Shown: in pieces, positions 36,257 to 48,400 of the stretch | Layout of the letters: the number at the start of each line of letters is the position of its first letter | How positions within the stretch are numbered: position 1 is the first letter of the stretch | Assembly (NCBI GenBank): GCA_024741835.1 | Contig: JAENRP010000133.1 | Coordinates: 46,282-110,281, forward strand | DNA: 64,000 nucleotides | Source of the DNA: Diplocarpon mali | Lineage: Eukaryota; Ascomycota; Leotiomycetes; Helotiales; Drepanopezizaceae | Direction: 5' to 3' | Program-made: the position numbers and the translations under genes | Notes under the pieces: model-generated | What the model saw: only the letters and a program-made list of their open reading frames with translations | What the model was told of the DNA's origin: nothing | Database searches by the model: none

Positions 36257-36261
36257 TCTAA

Positions 36262-39200
36262 GATTAGATAGTTGGCGATTTTAAATCGCTAGATAAAGAC
36301 GTTCGATAACGCCTAAAGGATAACCTTTAGTATTATAAAGTATACGTTTAGTATAAGAAGGGCGTTTCGATCGGCTAGGCACTTTTCGATATAATATACT
36401 AAAAAGGGAATAAGTGGCTAAAAGACCAGCTAGAATTATAGACTTAAGAAGTACTGAACTTAGTTATAGCATAATCTCTAAGATATGGAATAAGGTCTAC
36501 TTTAGAATTTGCCGAATCTATACGAATAAGCGAGCCACCCGCTCAAAGGGTTACTATAGCTAAATAGGAGATACTATATTAAGACTCGCTTTAGTAAAGA
36601 TACTTTAGATATAATAATAATACTTCGCAAGATAACTTATATAAAGTAAACACTTTAAGATAAATAACCGAATGATATAACCTTAAAAGAATACTATATT
36701 AATCTTAATTAGGACGAATCCTAGTCTTATAATACCTAGAGATCCTGAATCTAATACTAATACCGCTGATCCAATCGAGAGACGGATTATTGCTACCCTT
36801 TACTATAAGGAGGGGTTTAAGAGCGCTTTTAAATTTAAACTAAAGCAACGCTTAACTATCTTAGTATATTATAGAACCTTTGACTTTAGATTAGGCTAAA
36901 ACTCTTATAAATCTAAGTAAAATATATACTAAAGAAACTTAGTACTTAAAAGGTAAAGATCACCTTAATAAGAAGCTTTATATATTCGCCGATTTATATT
37001 AAAGAGCCTCTATAGACTAGAGTATATAGTATAAAGCGTTTCCTTTTATACTATAAGACTTAGCTTTAACCTACTACTATTAGTACTTATAAAATAAGAA
37101 CTTTAATTTCGCTAAGCTAATAGAGGCCATTCGGACTAATTATAAGACTAAAGAAAGGAGTAGTAGATTCCTAAGGAGGTAGTTTCGGCTGATATTTGAC
37201 CTATTCTAATAAGAGGAATATTAAAAGGGGAAACCGATCCTGATTTAATTTGAGAACTATACTAAGGAGCTATAAAACTTGCAATTAGGCCTATATACTA
37301 ATATAAAGAATAATCGATCTATTAGAGATAGACTTATATAAGGTATTTCTGGGAATCGGCTATTTCAAATAGCACTTTTTAAGCTACTAGCGACGTTCCT
37401 AGCTCTATTAGATAGCTTATAGGCTTGCGTAGGAGTAGTTGCTTAAGACGGACTATCTAGACCTTAGTACCTTAGTTCAGCTACTAATAGACCCTAATAT
37501 CATTTGGCTAAGGAGCAAGGGTAATCTATAGCGCACTTTTCAAATAGAAAGATAAAGTTTGCCTAAGGTAATAAGAGAGGAATAACCTTCTAACTAAAAC
37601 TAGGTTATATAAGGTGCATTATATATTAGAAAAAGGACTGCTATAGTAGTAAGCACTTAGAAGAAGAAAGAGCCGCCTAGAAGTCTCGCTATATAGTAAG
37701 CCGATAAGCCAAAGGCTATAAGCCAATAGATAAAATATATAAGGTATACTTAGCTTAAGAAGATAATAAAATATATTCAAAAGGTAATAGGACTAATAAG
37801 GATAAGTAGGAAACCTTTTTAAAAGAGGAGGATTAAGCAATTAGTAATCCTAAGGATAGTAATATCAACTTTATTATAATATTCCTAGCTTTTAAAAAGG
37901 AATATGACTTAAGAACTATGCTTAACTAGCTTGAAAAGCAAAAGGCTAAATACCTTTTAATAATAAGGGTTAATAAACCTATACAAATGGACCCTAAGGT
38001 ATTTATAACCTAGTGGACGGATCAGTTCTTCTAAGGATTCCTAATTGATATAGGCGCCTTAAATAAAAATGTAAAAGGAATTAACTAATTCAAAGCCTTG
38101 CAAAATATATAGGATGTAGTTCTAGCTCTACTTAGCGCTGAAAAGTATAAAATTACCTTTAAGGTAGGTTCGCGAAATGCAATCGGCAAGATAACTATTT
38201 AAATACCAGCAGGCCCTATAGAGTTCTTAATTATAAAGGCAGATATACCATTTTTAGTCTGCTTATAATAACTCGACAAAATAGGAGCTAAATATAATAA
38301 TCTACGTAATTTGCTTATAATTAGCAAGGAGAAATACTTAATTATTAGAAAACATAAGCACCTATAGCTCTTACTTAATATAATAAAGCAACTTCTAATA
38401 ACTTTAAAGGGTATAATCAATATATGCTACTTAATAAAAATAGAGATTTAAAGGCTATATAAAAGATTCGATCATCCTTTAGTAAAACGCCTTAAATACC
38501 TTTTAAACTAGGCCGGTTATAACGTAGACTCTAGCATTATAGTAAGAGTAAAGGAAATATGCCGATACTGCTAACTCTATACCAATGCCCTTTATAGATT
38601 CCGATTCAAGCTATAAGATAATATCGACTTCAATTATACTATATATATTAATATTGCTTAGTTTAGTAAAAGGAATGCCCTCTATATAGTTGATAAAGCG
38701 ATAGGATTTAAAGTCGCAAAGTTCTTATAGAAAGGAATAGGAGCATATTCGGCCGACGCAGTATTTTAAGCCCTTAAATTGGCTTAGCTAGATACATATA
38801 TTAGACCTCCTAATTTTATAGTATATAACTATAGTATTAACTTCAATTTAGTAGAGTTCAAAAGCTCTCTAAGATCTATAGGAATAACCCTTAAACTAGT
38901 TCTTATAAAGGCGCACTACTCTATTAGTAAGGTCGAACGGTATTATCGCCCTTTAAGATATGCCTTTAAGATAATAATAGTTAAATACCCTTGATTAAGC
39001 GACAATAAGAGGCTGCAAATAGCTGTTAAAGCAGTTAATAATATAGTAGGGCCTAATAGGATAATTCCCACCTTGCTCGTTTTTAAGGCATATCTAAGGC
39101 TGATTAAACTAGATCTACCGAATCTATCGGTAGAATAAAGGGTAGCAATAATCAAAAAGGCTATAAAGGAAGTTAAGAAGATCTATACTACTCGCAAGGT

Positions 39201-39762
39201 TAACAACGCTTTAAGTATAAGGAATGGCCCTAGAACTACGCATATCTACGATTTAAGGCTAAAAGACCTAGTATTAGTATATTAAGAGAAGGGAGGATAG
39301 ATAGGCCTATTTAAGTTCCTAGGCTTAAAGAACAAAACCTATATAGTTAATATCAGTAGTAGAATAAAGCACTTTAGGTCGATAAGCGTACGCCTATTCA
39401 AAATCGATAATAAAGAAAACTGCCTAAAGGAAACTAAAGGAACTAAACCCAAGGATCGAACGACTACTAAAAGGGAGTAGAACGCAACCGATATTAATAA
39501 AGAAGTAAAGCCCTCTCGCTTAGCTAAGCCGCAACTTAATAACTATAAGCAATTGCTAAGAGTAGAGGTTCCCTTTATTAAGCCTATTTCCAGCCTTCCT
39601 ATAATTAATAACAATTATAATACTAAGATATAAATATCCTTTAAAGCAGATAATAAGCTATACGTGGCCAAATTAGAGGTATTCCTAATAGAGAAGGAGA
39701 ATAGGGACTAAGAACTATCGCAGAAGCTATAGGCAAAAGGCAAGATTACCACTCTTAGGCGC
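36262..39762 (+). pseudogene. Copia relic F, fragment b: gag, zinc knuckle, protease, integrase
   Basis: Read through stops, this continues Gag from fragment a. A CYSSKHLEEERAA segment near 37637-37670 matches the W/YSxxHxxEER zinc-knuckle tail of fungal copia Gags. Protease and pre-integrase follow: GPIEFLIIKADIPFLVC then LDKIGAKYNNL (about 38215-38320). The integrase HHCC region (FDHP, ICRYC) is near 38467-38570. The integrase core reads YTIYINIA to 38670, then YSISKVERYYRPL-YAFKII near 38918-38990 and VNNIVGPN near 39030-39060. The fragment is split by gypsy C at 39762 (TSD ggcgc). Minus-strand frames of about 70 codons here are chance. Confidence 0.82.
39758..39762. repeat. TSD ggcgc, left of gypsy C
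   Basis: ggcgc recurs at 55275-55279 directly after the far LTR of gypsy C, 15.5 kb away. Confidence 0.92.
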
Positions 39763-40020
39763 TATAACGGCAGAAGCAAGGCATAAGTCGATAAAGTCAC
39801 TAAGATCAAGGCTGCTAAATCGTATAGAATTCAAAGCTAAGGAGTATATACAAAGTAGCAAACCTCTCCCTTAATATGCCTCCTTAGCCTAAGACCTAAA
39901 AAGGTCGATTTCTACTAACTACTTATATTCTACCTATTAAAGGAAAGGTATGACTATAAGACGTCGTATCTACTATATTAGTCGCAGGTGCTTTGACAAT
40001 TCCTTAATATAATCGTAATA
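39763..40020 (-). repeat. Gypsy C 3' LTR (258 bp)
   Basis: On the minus strand the ends read TGTTACG and CCGTTACA (reconstructed from the two copies by transitions; here tattacg and ccgttata). Confidence 0.93.
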
Positions 40021-40024
40021 TTAC

Positions 40025-41330
40025 CCTCCCCTTTTAAGAAGCGAGGTGCCCTCATCTCGACCTACTTTTAGATAAAGTCGTACATAATCCTACTTTTAGC
40101 CCTATTAATAAAGCCCTTTATCTTTTTATTCGCCAGATCCCCTTTAGCATAGATAATCTTAATAGTAGTCTCGACTAGTTTATCTAAGTTATTAAACGCA
40201 TTAATAAGCTTTCTATCGTATAAATCCTTAAGATCGCATTATTATTATTGGTTTTCGCATATTTATTCTAGCCAATCTATCTAGTTTGACTTCTATCATT
40301 TAGCAGGAGTGCTAGTAGTAGTAAGGGTGGCCTTCCTTTTCTATATAATAGCATAAGTAGCGACTTACTATTATAGCTTATTGTTCTTATCTTGCAATAT
40401 CTTAAGCTTTAGCGCGTCCTCCTTTGCTTTAGCTCGCAGGGTCTTTAATTCGCGAGATTGTTCGTCGAGATTATTATAAAGGCGATTAAACTCGACTGCT
40501 TTAAATAGTATAATAAAGACTATATACCTACCTTATATAAAAGTTCCTCTTTTAGCTTCGATCTTCGCGACCACCTTATCGATATTAGCAGGCAGGCGTT
40601 CCTTACTCTATATAGCCTTTATAACCGTCTTTTAAATGCGCTATTCGAAGGCTTTGAATCTAGTAGGCCTTAGGTTGACCTACGTCTTGCCTTAGTTAGT
40701 AATGTTTTAGCGTAGCTATCTTTAAAGGTTATTTCTTAATAGCCTTAACTTACTAGGTTGCGACTTCCGAATTATTGCGCTATCCTTTCTCTTTATTAGC
40801 ATACTATCCCTCTTTATCTTAATAAATATAGGTCGGTCGTCTTTATCGTTTTCGTTCTCTAACTTATCGCAGAGCCAGTTGAGAGGAACCTTCTTATTAA
40901 GGGTAGTACTGTTTTTAAATAGGAGGGGGGTTAGTAATAGTAAGGCGATAGGTTTATTATCTTCGTCTGTAAATAGGAGGGGCGTCAGTAATAGCAAGGC
41001 CGTAGGTTCGTCGTCTTTATCGCTCTCAGATTCGCTATTCGTATTACTTATAGCCAAGGGAGAAGAGGTGTTTCTAGCTAGCCTGGTTAGCGTTATAGGT
41101 TGGTCGTCTATCAGCCGTTAGGCGAGGGCAGCCTATATAGGGTCCTCTTCTATTAGGAAGGCTATGGCATCGTTAACTTTAATTATAGAATCGTCTTATA
41201 TATTAAAGGAGTCGGTAGGCGCGATAGCAGGCGTAGTAGTCTTATCATTAAAGGAAAGGGGGTTATTTATTAGTTCGCTTATAGTAATAGTTGGTTAAGT
41301 AGTTTAGTTCAATAATATAGTATATAATAG
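40025..41330 (-). pseudogene. Gypsy C extra reading frame 3' of pol (unknown function)
   Basis: Between the chromodomain and the 3' LTR a sense frame of about 435 codons can be followed. It is fully open at 40722-41057 (111 codons) and otherwise broken only by TAA/TAG at plausible Gln positions. The N-terminal part is Thr/Ser/Asp-rich and acidic (SESESDKDDEPT). Two 18-residue tandem repeats with ALLLLTPLLF follow, coded by a 54-bp duplication. The C-terminal half is charged and looks coiled-coil prone (YNNLDEQSRELKTLRAKAKED near 40430-40490). It stops next to the purine tract. I recognise no family. It could be an accessory protein or a captured gene. Confidence 0.5.
40917..41024 (-). repeat. 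54-bp tandem duplication in gypsy C extra frame
   Basis: Two units start at 40917 and 40971 (aaataggaggggnGTnAGTAATAG pattern on the plus strand). They differ by transitions only, so the duplication predates RIP. Each codes 18 residues containing ALLLLTPLLF. Confidence 0.85.
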
Positions 41331-41724
41331 TAGGGCAGTAGGTTAAAGGAGCAAGTTAATTAATTTGTAAAAGCAAAGCAAAAGTAGTAAGAAGGAGAAG
41401 TATTTATAAGGGAATAGATTTAAGTAGAAGTATTAGCGTAGAATTAAGAATAAAGGAATAGAATAGTAAAGAATAGCAAGTAGTAAAGCGGTGAATCATA
41501 AGAATAGTTCAAAGGGAGGGTAGTCTTTATTATATATTTTAAATAGGTATATTAGCGTCTAGCGCTTTATTCCTAGTCTCTATTAGGGTTAAATCGTTAT
41601 AAGGGTATCTACTATTATTATTAGTGCGTTTGGTAATGACCTTCGTTCTTAAGGGCATTATCTAATAGGTAGTCTAAGTCGAGATTGTCTTTAAAGGCGG
41701 CTTCTAGCTAGGTCTATAATCTCG
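41331..41724 (-). other. Gypsy C spacer between chromodomain and extra frame
   Basis: Purine-rich on the plus strand (gcaaagcaaaagtagtaagaaggag and similar, 41360-41520). No coding signal was seen. Confidence 0.4.
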
Positions 41725-43852
41725 CCAGGGGCTTAAGGGCGTTAGGGTAGTCGAAGTGGAACTTCTTAAGTAGTATAGCCGCATTCTTAAAGTTATTAGT
41801 AGGGTACTATTAATTATTAGGATCCTATCCTACCTAGCTGACTTTATAATAGAGTTACTTTTACTATATATTAGATATTAAGATTTAGTCGACTTCTTAT
41901 TCTAAATAGGTGTCGATAATAATAGGTTCTACTAGTAGGTTGATCTACTTAAGCAAAGGGTTATTAGCGGCTTTCCTTAGTCTATTAGTATAAAAGATAT
42001 TATATATTCGATAGGATAGAGGTAGGTCTACTTTATAAGAGTAGTAGACTAGGCTGATGATTTTAAAAGGGCCTATAATAAGGAAGTCGAGTTTATCGGA
42101 GGGTCGGTCTATTTTCCAAGCTCTCTTTATAATATATACTAAGTCTCTTAAGCTAAAGTCGGATTAGCATTACTTTTTATTTGCTTATTTGAATTATCTC
42201 TCTTAAGCTATTAGTATAGATTCTTAAGTAAACTGGACTGCTTTATCGATTCTTTTAGCCTATGCTTACGCTTCTTTCCTATTTAGCTTCTCTTAAACGC
42301 TCGAGTGCTTAGTAGTATAGGCGGTCTAATTAAAATCCAAGCGAGATTTATAACTATAATCAACTATAGAGAGGGAGAGGCCAGTTGACTTATTCAGGTA
42401 AGTAGCACTAGCGGTATCTATAGTAAGGAGTAAATCGGCCTAATCGTCTTAGAAGTAGTTAATAAAAGGGCATAGTTATATATCGATTATTTAATTAGTA
42501 ATCTTAGTCTATCTATCCATTTAAGCGTATTCGGAGGTCGATAGCTAAAGCTTAACCTACGCTAGTATTAATAACTTATTTATAAAGTCGGAGATAAACT
42601 AAGGTCCTCGGTTGCTAGTAATAGTAAAAGGGCTCCTTTTAAACCTTTAGATATATTAGTAAAATAAAAAGGCAATAGTCTGCGTAGTAGCCTTCTTTAT
42701 TATTAGTAGGCAGATATACTACTTAAAGAGTCGGTTAATTATAATAAATATAATATTGCAGCTATTACTAATTGATCTAAGAGTATAGAAGTCTATAGAT
42801 AGGTCGTCTTATATATGTAAAGGGATAGGCAGTAGTTTAAAGAGTCCTAGCGTCTTATCTTAAGGTTTATATAAACGTCGGCAGTTATAATAGTTAATAA
42901 TATACCTCTTTATATTATAGTAGTATATATGCTATTAGTAGTAGTATTAAAGGAACTATATAGTCTTAATTCTATTAAAGTAAGCTATTAATATACTATT
43001 ATAGATTTAGTAGAGTAGGTAGGTGCAGAGATTGTCCGATTCTTTAAAAACTACTAGCCTTCTATTATATAAGAGTAGTCTATCCTTTAATAGAGTCTAA
43101 GGAGTCTCTTTTCTAAAAGCTTTCTCTTATTCTAATTGTAGCGACTTATAGGTCCGGTTGGCATTAAGGACTTCTTCTATTATTCGGAAATTATCAATAG
43201 AGGAGTAGTTCTTAAGTGCTATAGGGTCAACTAGAGCTATTATAAGACGATCTTAAATAATACTAGCTAGGTTAAGAAGCTAATAGGTTCTTTTAGCTTC
43301 TTTTATAGCTTTTTAAGTAGGCGTAAGTTCGTCTTTCTATAATAGTATATTAGCTATTATATTCTCCTTTCCAAAGTGATAAGTGATTTAGTAATTATAC
43401 CTTAAGAGTATGTCTATCTATCGGATTTATCATTTATTAAGGAGTTTTTTAGTTCTAAAGTACTCTAGAGCTTTATAATCGGTAATCACTAAGAAGCTTA
43501 ATATACTTTACAACTCTGCGTCCTATTCTTTTAAAGCTAGTATAACTGCTAGCATCTCTTTATTATAGATTTTGTAGTATGATTCCGCATTCTATAATCC
43601 TTTAAAGAAGAAGGCAATAGAGTACTATTATTTATCGTCTTTATCTTTTTAATTAAGTACTTTAGCTGCTGCTAGGTTTAAGTAGTCAGTCTCGATTCTT
43701 ATTAATTAATGGTTTTTAAAGTATAATAAGGTAAGCGCATTTAATAGCCGCTTCTTTAATTGTTCGAATGCGTTTTATTATTCCTTAGTTAGGACGAACG
43801 TCGGACAAGTCTCCTTTATTATCAGTTAGTTAAAGAGGCGCGCAATTCGACT
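41725..43852 (-). pseudogene. Gypsy C RNase H, integrase and chromodomain (RIP-inactivated)
   Basis: From right to left: the RNase H part reads LLYFKNH-LIRIETDYLNLAAA near 43690-43650, then IYNKEMLAVILALKE near 43575-43530, and ITDYKALEYFRTK near 43480-43440. The integrase starts near 43150, with a core LSIDFYTL near 42790-42770 and NRGPQFISDFINKL near 42620-42580. Chromodomain EVD-ILISNI---LYYKVS-VG-DPNN near 41910-41820 ends with NFKNAAILLKKFHFDYP near 41800-41750. Trp and Gln codons are stops. The frame is cut at 43852 by gypsy D. Confidence 0.83.
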
Positions 43853-43857
43853 ATAAG
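43853..43857. repeat. TSD ataag (RIPed gtaag), left of gypsy D
   Basis: The right copy at 51379-51383 is gtaag. The left has G changed to A in a TG context, so this change happened after insertion. Confidence 0.85.
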
Positions 43858-44164
43858 TGTAATGATATAGAACCGCCGAAGTGCAGGATCAAGTATAGGA
43901 GCAAGAAGTAGTACAAAAGGCGTATTCTATAGGTCTAATACAAAGGAAACGAAGAAGTTAGAGAGCCCTCCTTATAGGAGAACCCTTCTCCCTTATATAC
44001 ATAAGCAGCTCAAAGCTCTTTGCCCATTTACGTAATATTATATAAGAATATCCTTTTGCACCTTTAGAATCGATTTAAGAAAACCCTATATTAAATCGAG
44101 ATTGCAAAACCTTAAAGTGCTATACTCCTAAGTAATTGCACTAAGTGGAGGTGCAGCTATTATA
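43858..44164 (-). repeat. Gypsy D 3' LTR (307 bp)
   Basis: On the plus strand it starts TGTAATGATATAG and ends agctattata (RIPed GTTACA). It matches 51072-51378 over its whole length. Confidence 0.94.
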
Positions 44165-45430
44165 CTACCTCCCCCCTTTGAGAACGCTTGCTTATAAGCG
44201 TTAGTAGGTTGTAATAATTTTTATATAGTAATGTACTTAGCGCGTTATTATATAAACGGTGCCGTTCTATATTTAGTTTAGCGCAAGTCGCATTATATAT
44301 TCAAATTTGTTTTTCCCTTTATAGGATCTTCCTTCCTTAGTATAATAACTATATATAATTGCATAGGTCTCTTACTCTTACTATTATAGCGCAGGGCTAA
44401 TGCATAGTAGTAGAAATAATTACTACTACTACTACTAACTACTATAAGTAAGTTTGCCCTAGTCTGAGGTCGAATCATATCTAATACGCGTAGTACTAAT
44501 TCCCCTTCTATTAGGCGCCCTTGCGATGGCCTACCGCATTTATTATTACTAGTGTATATAGTGCCTTATGCGCAATATTATATATAAGTGCGAGTTTGAA
44601 TCAGAGCGTAGTAAGAAGTGCTACTAGTACTAGGAGCAAAAGGCGGAGTGCATCCTTATAAGTATCTTAAATCGAGTCCAAAGGCTTAGTTGCGCTAATA
44701 CTTATTTATAGCTTCCCTCTTATATTAGTAAGGAGTTCGCGGCATTATCCGCGGCCCTTAAGGAGTAGCAGGAGGAGGCTCCTTAACAGTAAGAGGAGGA
44801 CGATAATAATAATAATAAGGACGCGCGTGCAGTTTCGGCAAAGAACCGCAAGATGCTCTATTAGAAGGCGGTCTAGCGCGCCTAGATCCTTATCAACCTC
44901 TTATTAATAGCCAGCGCAAAGGCTTTAACTAGCTATACTTAACTCAAGCGCGCTAGCCTTATAGAGCTTCGCTTTATAGCTAAGGCTATAGCAAGCTAGC
45001 TAAAGGGGGTTTAGGCGATAGTTACTATAAGTTAAATCCGAATTAGTATTAAATCGATTGCTAACTTTCTAATAGGAGCGCAGCGACCTTATTAAGTCCT
45101 GGCTAGCGAGGTTAAAGCAATCTAGCCGAATTATGCTAGGCCTCTTAAGGTCTATTACTACGTTAGTAAAGCGGACTGCTATAGTAGTAGAGTCTTTTAT
45201 AAGAAGAGGGGGGCTTATAGTAATAAGGGTCGTATTAGGCGCAGTAGCTAGTAGGGCGGCGCCAGCGGCGGCAATAGGAGGTCGGGGTCGTTTTAAGCAA
45301 GGGCGTAAACGGGAGGCGAGCTTTAGCTTTAGAATAGAGTTAGAGCTTATCTCCTTAAGCGCAGAGGAGGAGGGGTCGGAGGAGTTATAAAGGAAGGGGG
45401 CAATAGGCCTAGTATTATTATACTTATATT
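44165..45430. other. Gypsy D 3' region, GC-richer, with conflicting open frames
   Basis: Polypurine tract at 44165-44180 (ctacctcccccctttg on the plus strand). Then 1.2 kb that is richer in G and C than the rest, with an (aat)n run near 44805-44818. On the plus strand, antisense to the element, 45133-45390 is open for 85 codons, is Arg/Ala-rich and ends EEEGSEEL. A second plus-strand frame (about 44740-45300) also reads well. The two conflict, so I make no gene call. TA-poor sequence opens frames by itself. Confidence 0.4.
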
Positions 45431-48400
45431 TTTTATTATTTTTCTCCTTTTTTTTTTTTTTAATTTATTTGCTAACCTATTTTACATCTGGCCTATTATC
45501 TTTTAAGTGACTATAATCATCTATACCGCTTTCCTAAGCCTTTAGCTAAGCTTATAAGTTCTAAGGTAGTCCTAGCTTTATAGGATTGGCCTAATAAAAG
45601 TTGCGAATCTTATATAAGGATCCTATAAAATTTAAGGCGTAATACTAATTAGGATTAGAGTTATAACTAATCCATTTGACCTAGTACTTTAAATTCCCTT
45701 AAGATAGGCGTATACCTAATATCTTAAATACTTTATACTCTTTTTACCTTGCGATCTTTTCTATAATAGGCCAGGGTTATTCCTAACTTGGCAAAGGGTT
45801 TTGCAGATCTTTAAATAGTAGCTTTAGCGCAAAGATATTATATATTATAGAACCTATAGGCAGCTTAATCTAATATAAATTGCCTACTTTCTTAAGAACC
45901 TCGAAAGGACCTTCCTATTAATTGGCCAGTTTCTTATTAAAGCGGTAGTTCTTAAGATTTTTTATTAAAAGGTAGACTATATCTTTAGGTTTCTAATCAA
46001 TCTCCCTTTAGTATTGATTTATAGACTTACGCATTTTCTCTTAGGCGCGTTTTATATTACCTTTTGCTATTTCCTAAGCTAAGTGCATCCTCTCTACTAC
46101 TAGCCTAGCCTTTACTTAGTTCAATCTTTCCTATAGGCTAGACGGTTTTAAAGAGATCTAATCCCAACTTATCTAAGGTGCAACTCTATACTTAAGCTAA
46201 TATAGGGTTATATTAATAAAAGTGTAAAAGAGAGTAGATTACGTATAATCTATTAATAGAATCAGCTTACTTTAATTATCTTAATAGTAATTAACAAAAG
46301 GCTATAGCCTTAAATTAATATACTTATTTATAATCTCCGTTTAGCCGTCAGTCTCCTTATAATACGCTATAAAGAGTTTAATCTTAATACTGATAATATA
46401 GCAGAACTCTCTTCAAAATGAAGAGACGAATTAAAGGCCTTAGTCTAAGGTAATTATCTTTAAAGTATAGTCAAATCGATAAATCTATTAAACGAACAGT
46501 CAGGCAGTTCCTTAAGCGTTAATATCTTTTTAATAAGGAATTGTAATAGCGCTCTTACTAAGTCGGTCTATAAAAACCAGGATTCGATCAAAGCTATGCT
46601 TATTAAGAGGGAAATCCTTAAAATCTATATATAAGTGCTATATAGGATAGTTAGGAATAGGGAGGGGCTATAAGAGGCCTTATTATTTAATTATCTTTAA
46701 ATGCGAGAATTAATAAGGTCCGCAGTTTGCAACGAATCTTTTATAATCCGAACTTATCCCAACTTAATAGTACTTAAGAGCAAGTAGCTAATAGGTCTTT
46801 AAGCTACTAAGGTATGCGCTTAAAGGTTAGTTATAAGCTTCTTAAATTAGATAAGTGTATAAAGGAGTATTATAGTATATGCAAAGACGCTCTTTAAAGT
46901 AAAGTAATCTATCTTTTAAGGAGTAGTTTTTAAGGAGATCGGCGCGAATCTCTTAAAAGGATTCGCAGTTGTTTTAATAAAGCTTCTTAATCAAATTAAA
47001 AGAATCCTTAGGTCGATTTAAGGTCGAATTAGGAGTATTAGTTAATATTAAGGCTAAGGTACCTTTAGCAGATTCGGCGAGAAATTTTTCGGCCAGTTTG
47101 GTATTTATTTAAAGGTCCAACTAGACTAGGGAAATTAAAACGCAGGATCGGCTATCTAGCTTTGCTTATTTATAAACCAGCATATCCTACTTTTAATAGC
47201 TAAGAATATCAGCCTTCTAATTGTCTTTATTAAGAGTGTATATAATCTGAAAATTAAAGTTAAATAGAAATTCTATCTATTAGTACTATTTCGCAGTCAG
47301 AACCTTAGTAGTTATAAAGTACTTAAGAGAGCGGTAATCTAAGTAAATATTAACTCACTCCTTAAGTGATATAAGCTTAAGTCTTCATTTATAGTAGGAT
47401 TCAATAATAGCAAAGAGTTCCTTATTATATATTTCCTAATTAGGTTTATAGCTAAAGAGTATATACAAATAGAAGCTAATTAAGTACTATTACTTATTAG
47501 AGTATTGCTAAGAAAGTACTTTGGCGATAATGTTATAAGAAGCATTAGTTTCTAGCTTTATAAGTAAGTTAGGGTTAAAATAGTAAATCCGCTAAATCGA
47601 GAGTAGCTGCTTGCAAAGCTCTTTAAAAGCGATTTAGTACTCTTCTATCTAATTCTAAAGTACTATCGATTGGATTAGAATAGAAAGGGGTTTAGCAATT
47701 AGCCTAAAGTTGCAAATGAATTATTAGTAAAATCCGTAAAATCCTAAGTAAGACTTCACTTTAGTAATAGTTTTTAAGTACTTTTAATTGTATAGTAGTT
47801 CGACCTTTTTAAGGTCCGGTTCAATCCTAGTTATTATTAGAATATATTTAAGATATTAAGTATAAGTAATATAGAACTTGCACTTCTTAATATCCACTTA
47901 AAGGCTAGCCTTTAAGAGTCGTTTTAGCACCTTTTTCATATAACCCTAATGCTTTTTAATATTCTTAAAGTAAATCAAAATATTATTTAAATATATTATA
48001 TAAAAATCATTTAAGTAATTTAAAAGAATATTATTCATATACTATTAGTAAGTACTAAGTCTATTATAAAGGCTAAATAGGAGAACCTTATATTTATAGG
48101 ATCTGTACCTTATTCAAAAGGTAGTATATTCCTCTAATTCGGGGTCTATTCGTATCCGATTAAAAGCTGCTTAAATATCTAACTTTATAAAAATCTTAGC
48201 TTTAGATACTTGCTTTAAAAGCTCGTCTATCCTTAGAATCGGGTAAGCGTCCTTCCAAATTAGTGCATTCAGCTTCTAGTAGTCTATATAAAATCGGAGG
48301 CTACTATCGGCCTTCTTTATAAATAGTACTAGTAAAGCAAAGGGGCTAGTACTTATCTCGATAAAGCCTTTATTTAAATTCTCAAGTAAGTACTCCTTTA

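Noticed and set aside
38199..39155. Minus-strand frames of 70 and 73 codons
   Set aside because: Antisense to protease-integrase of copia F.
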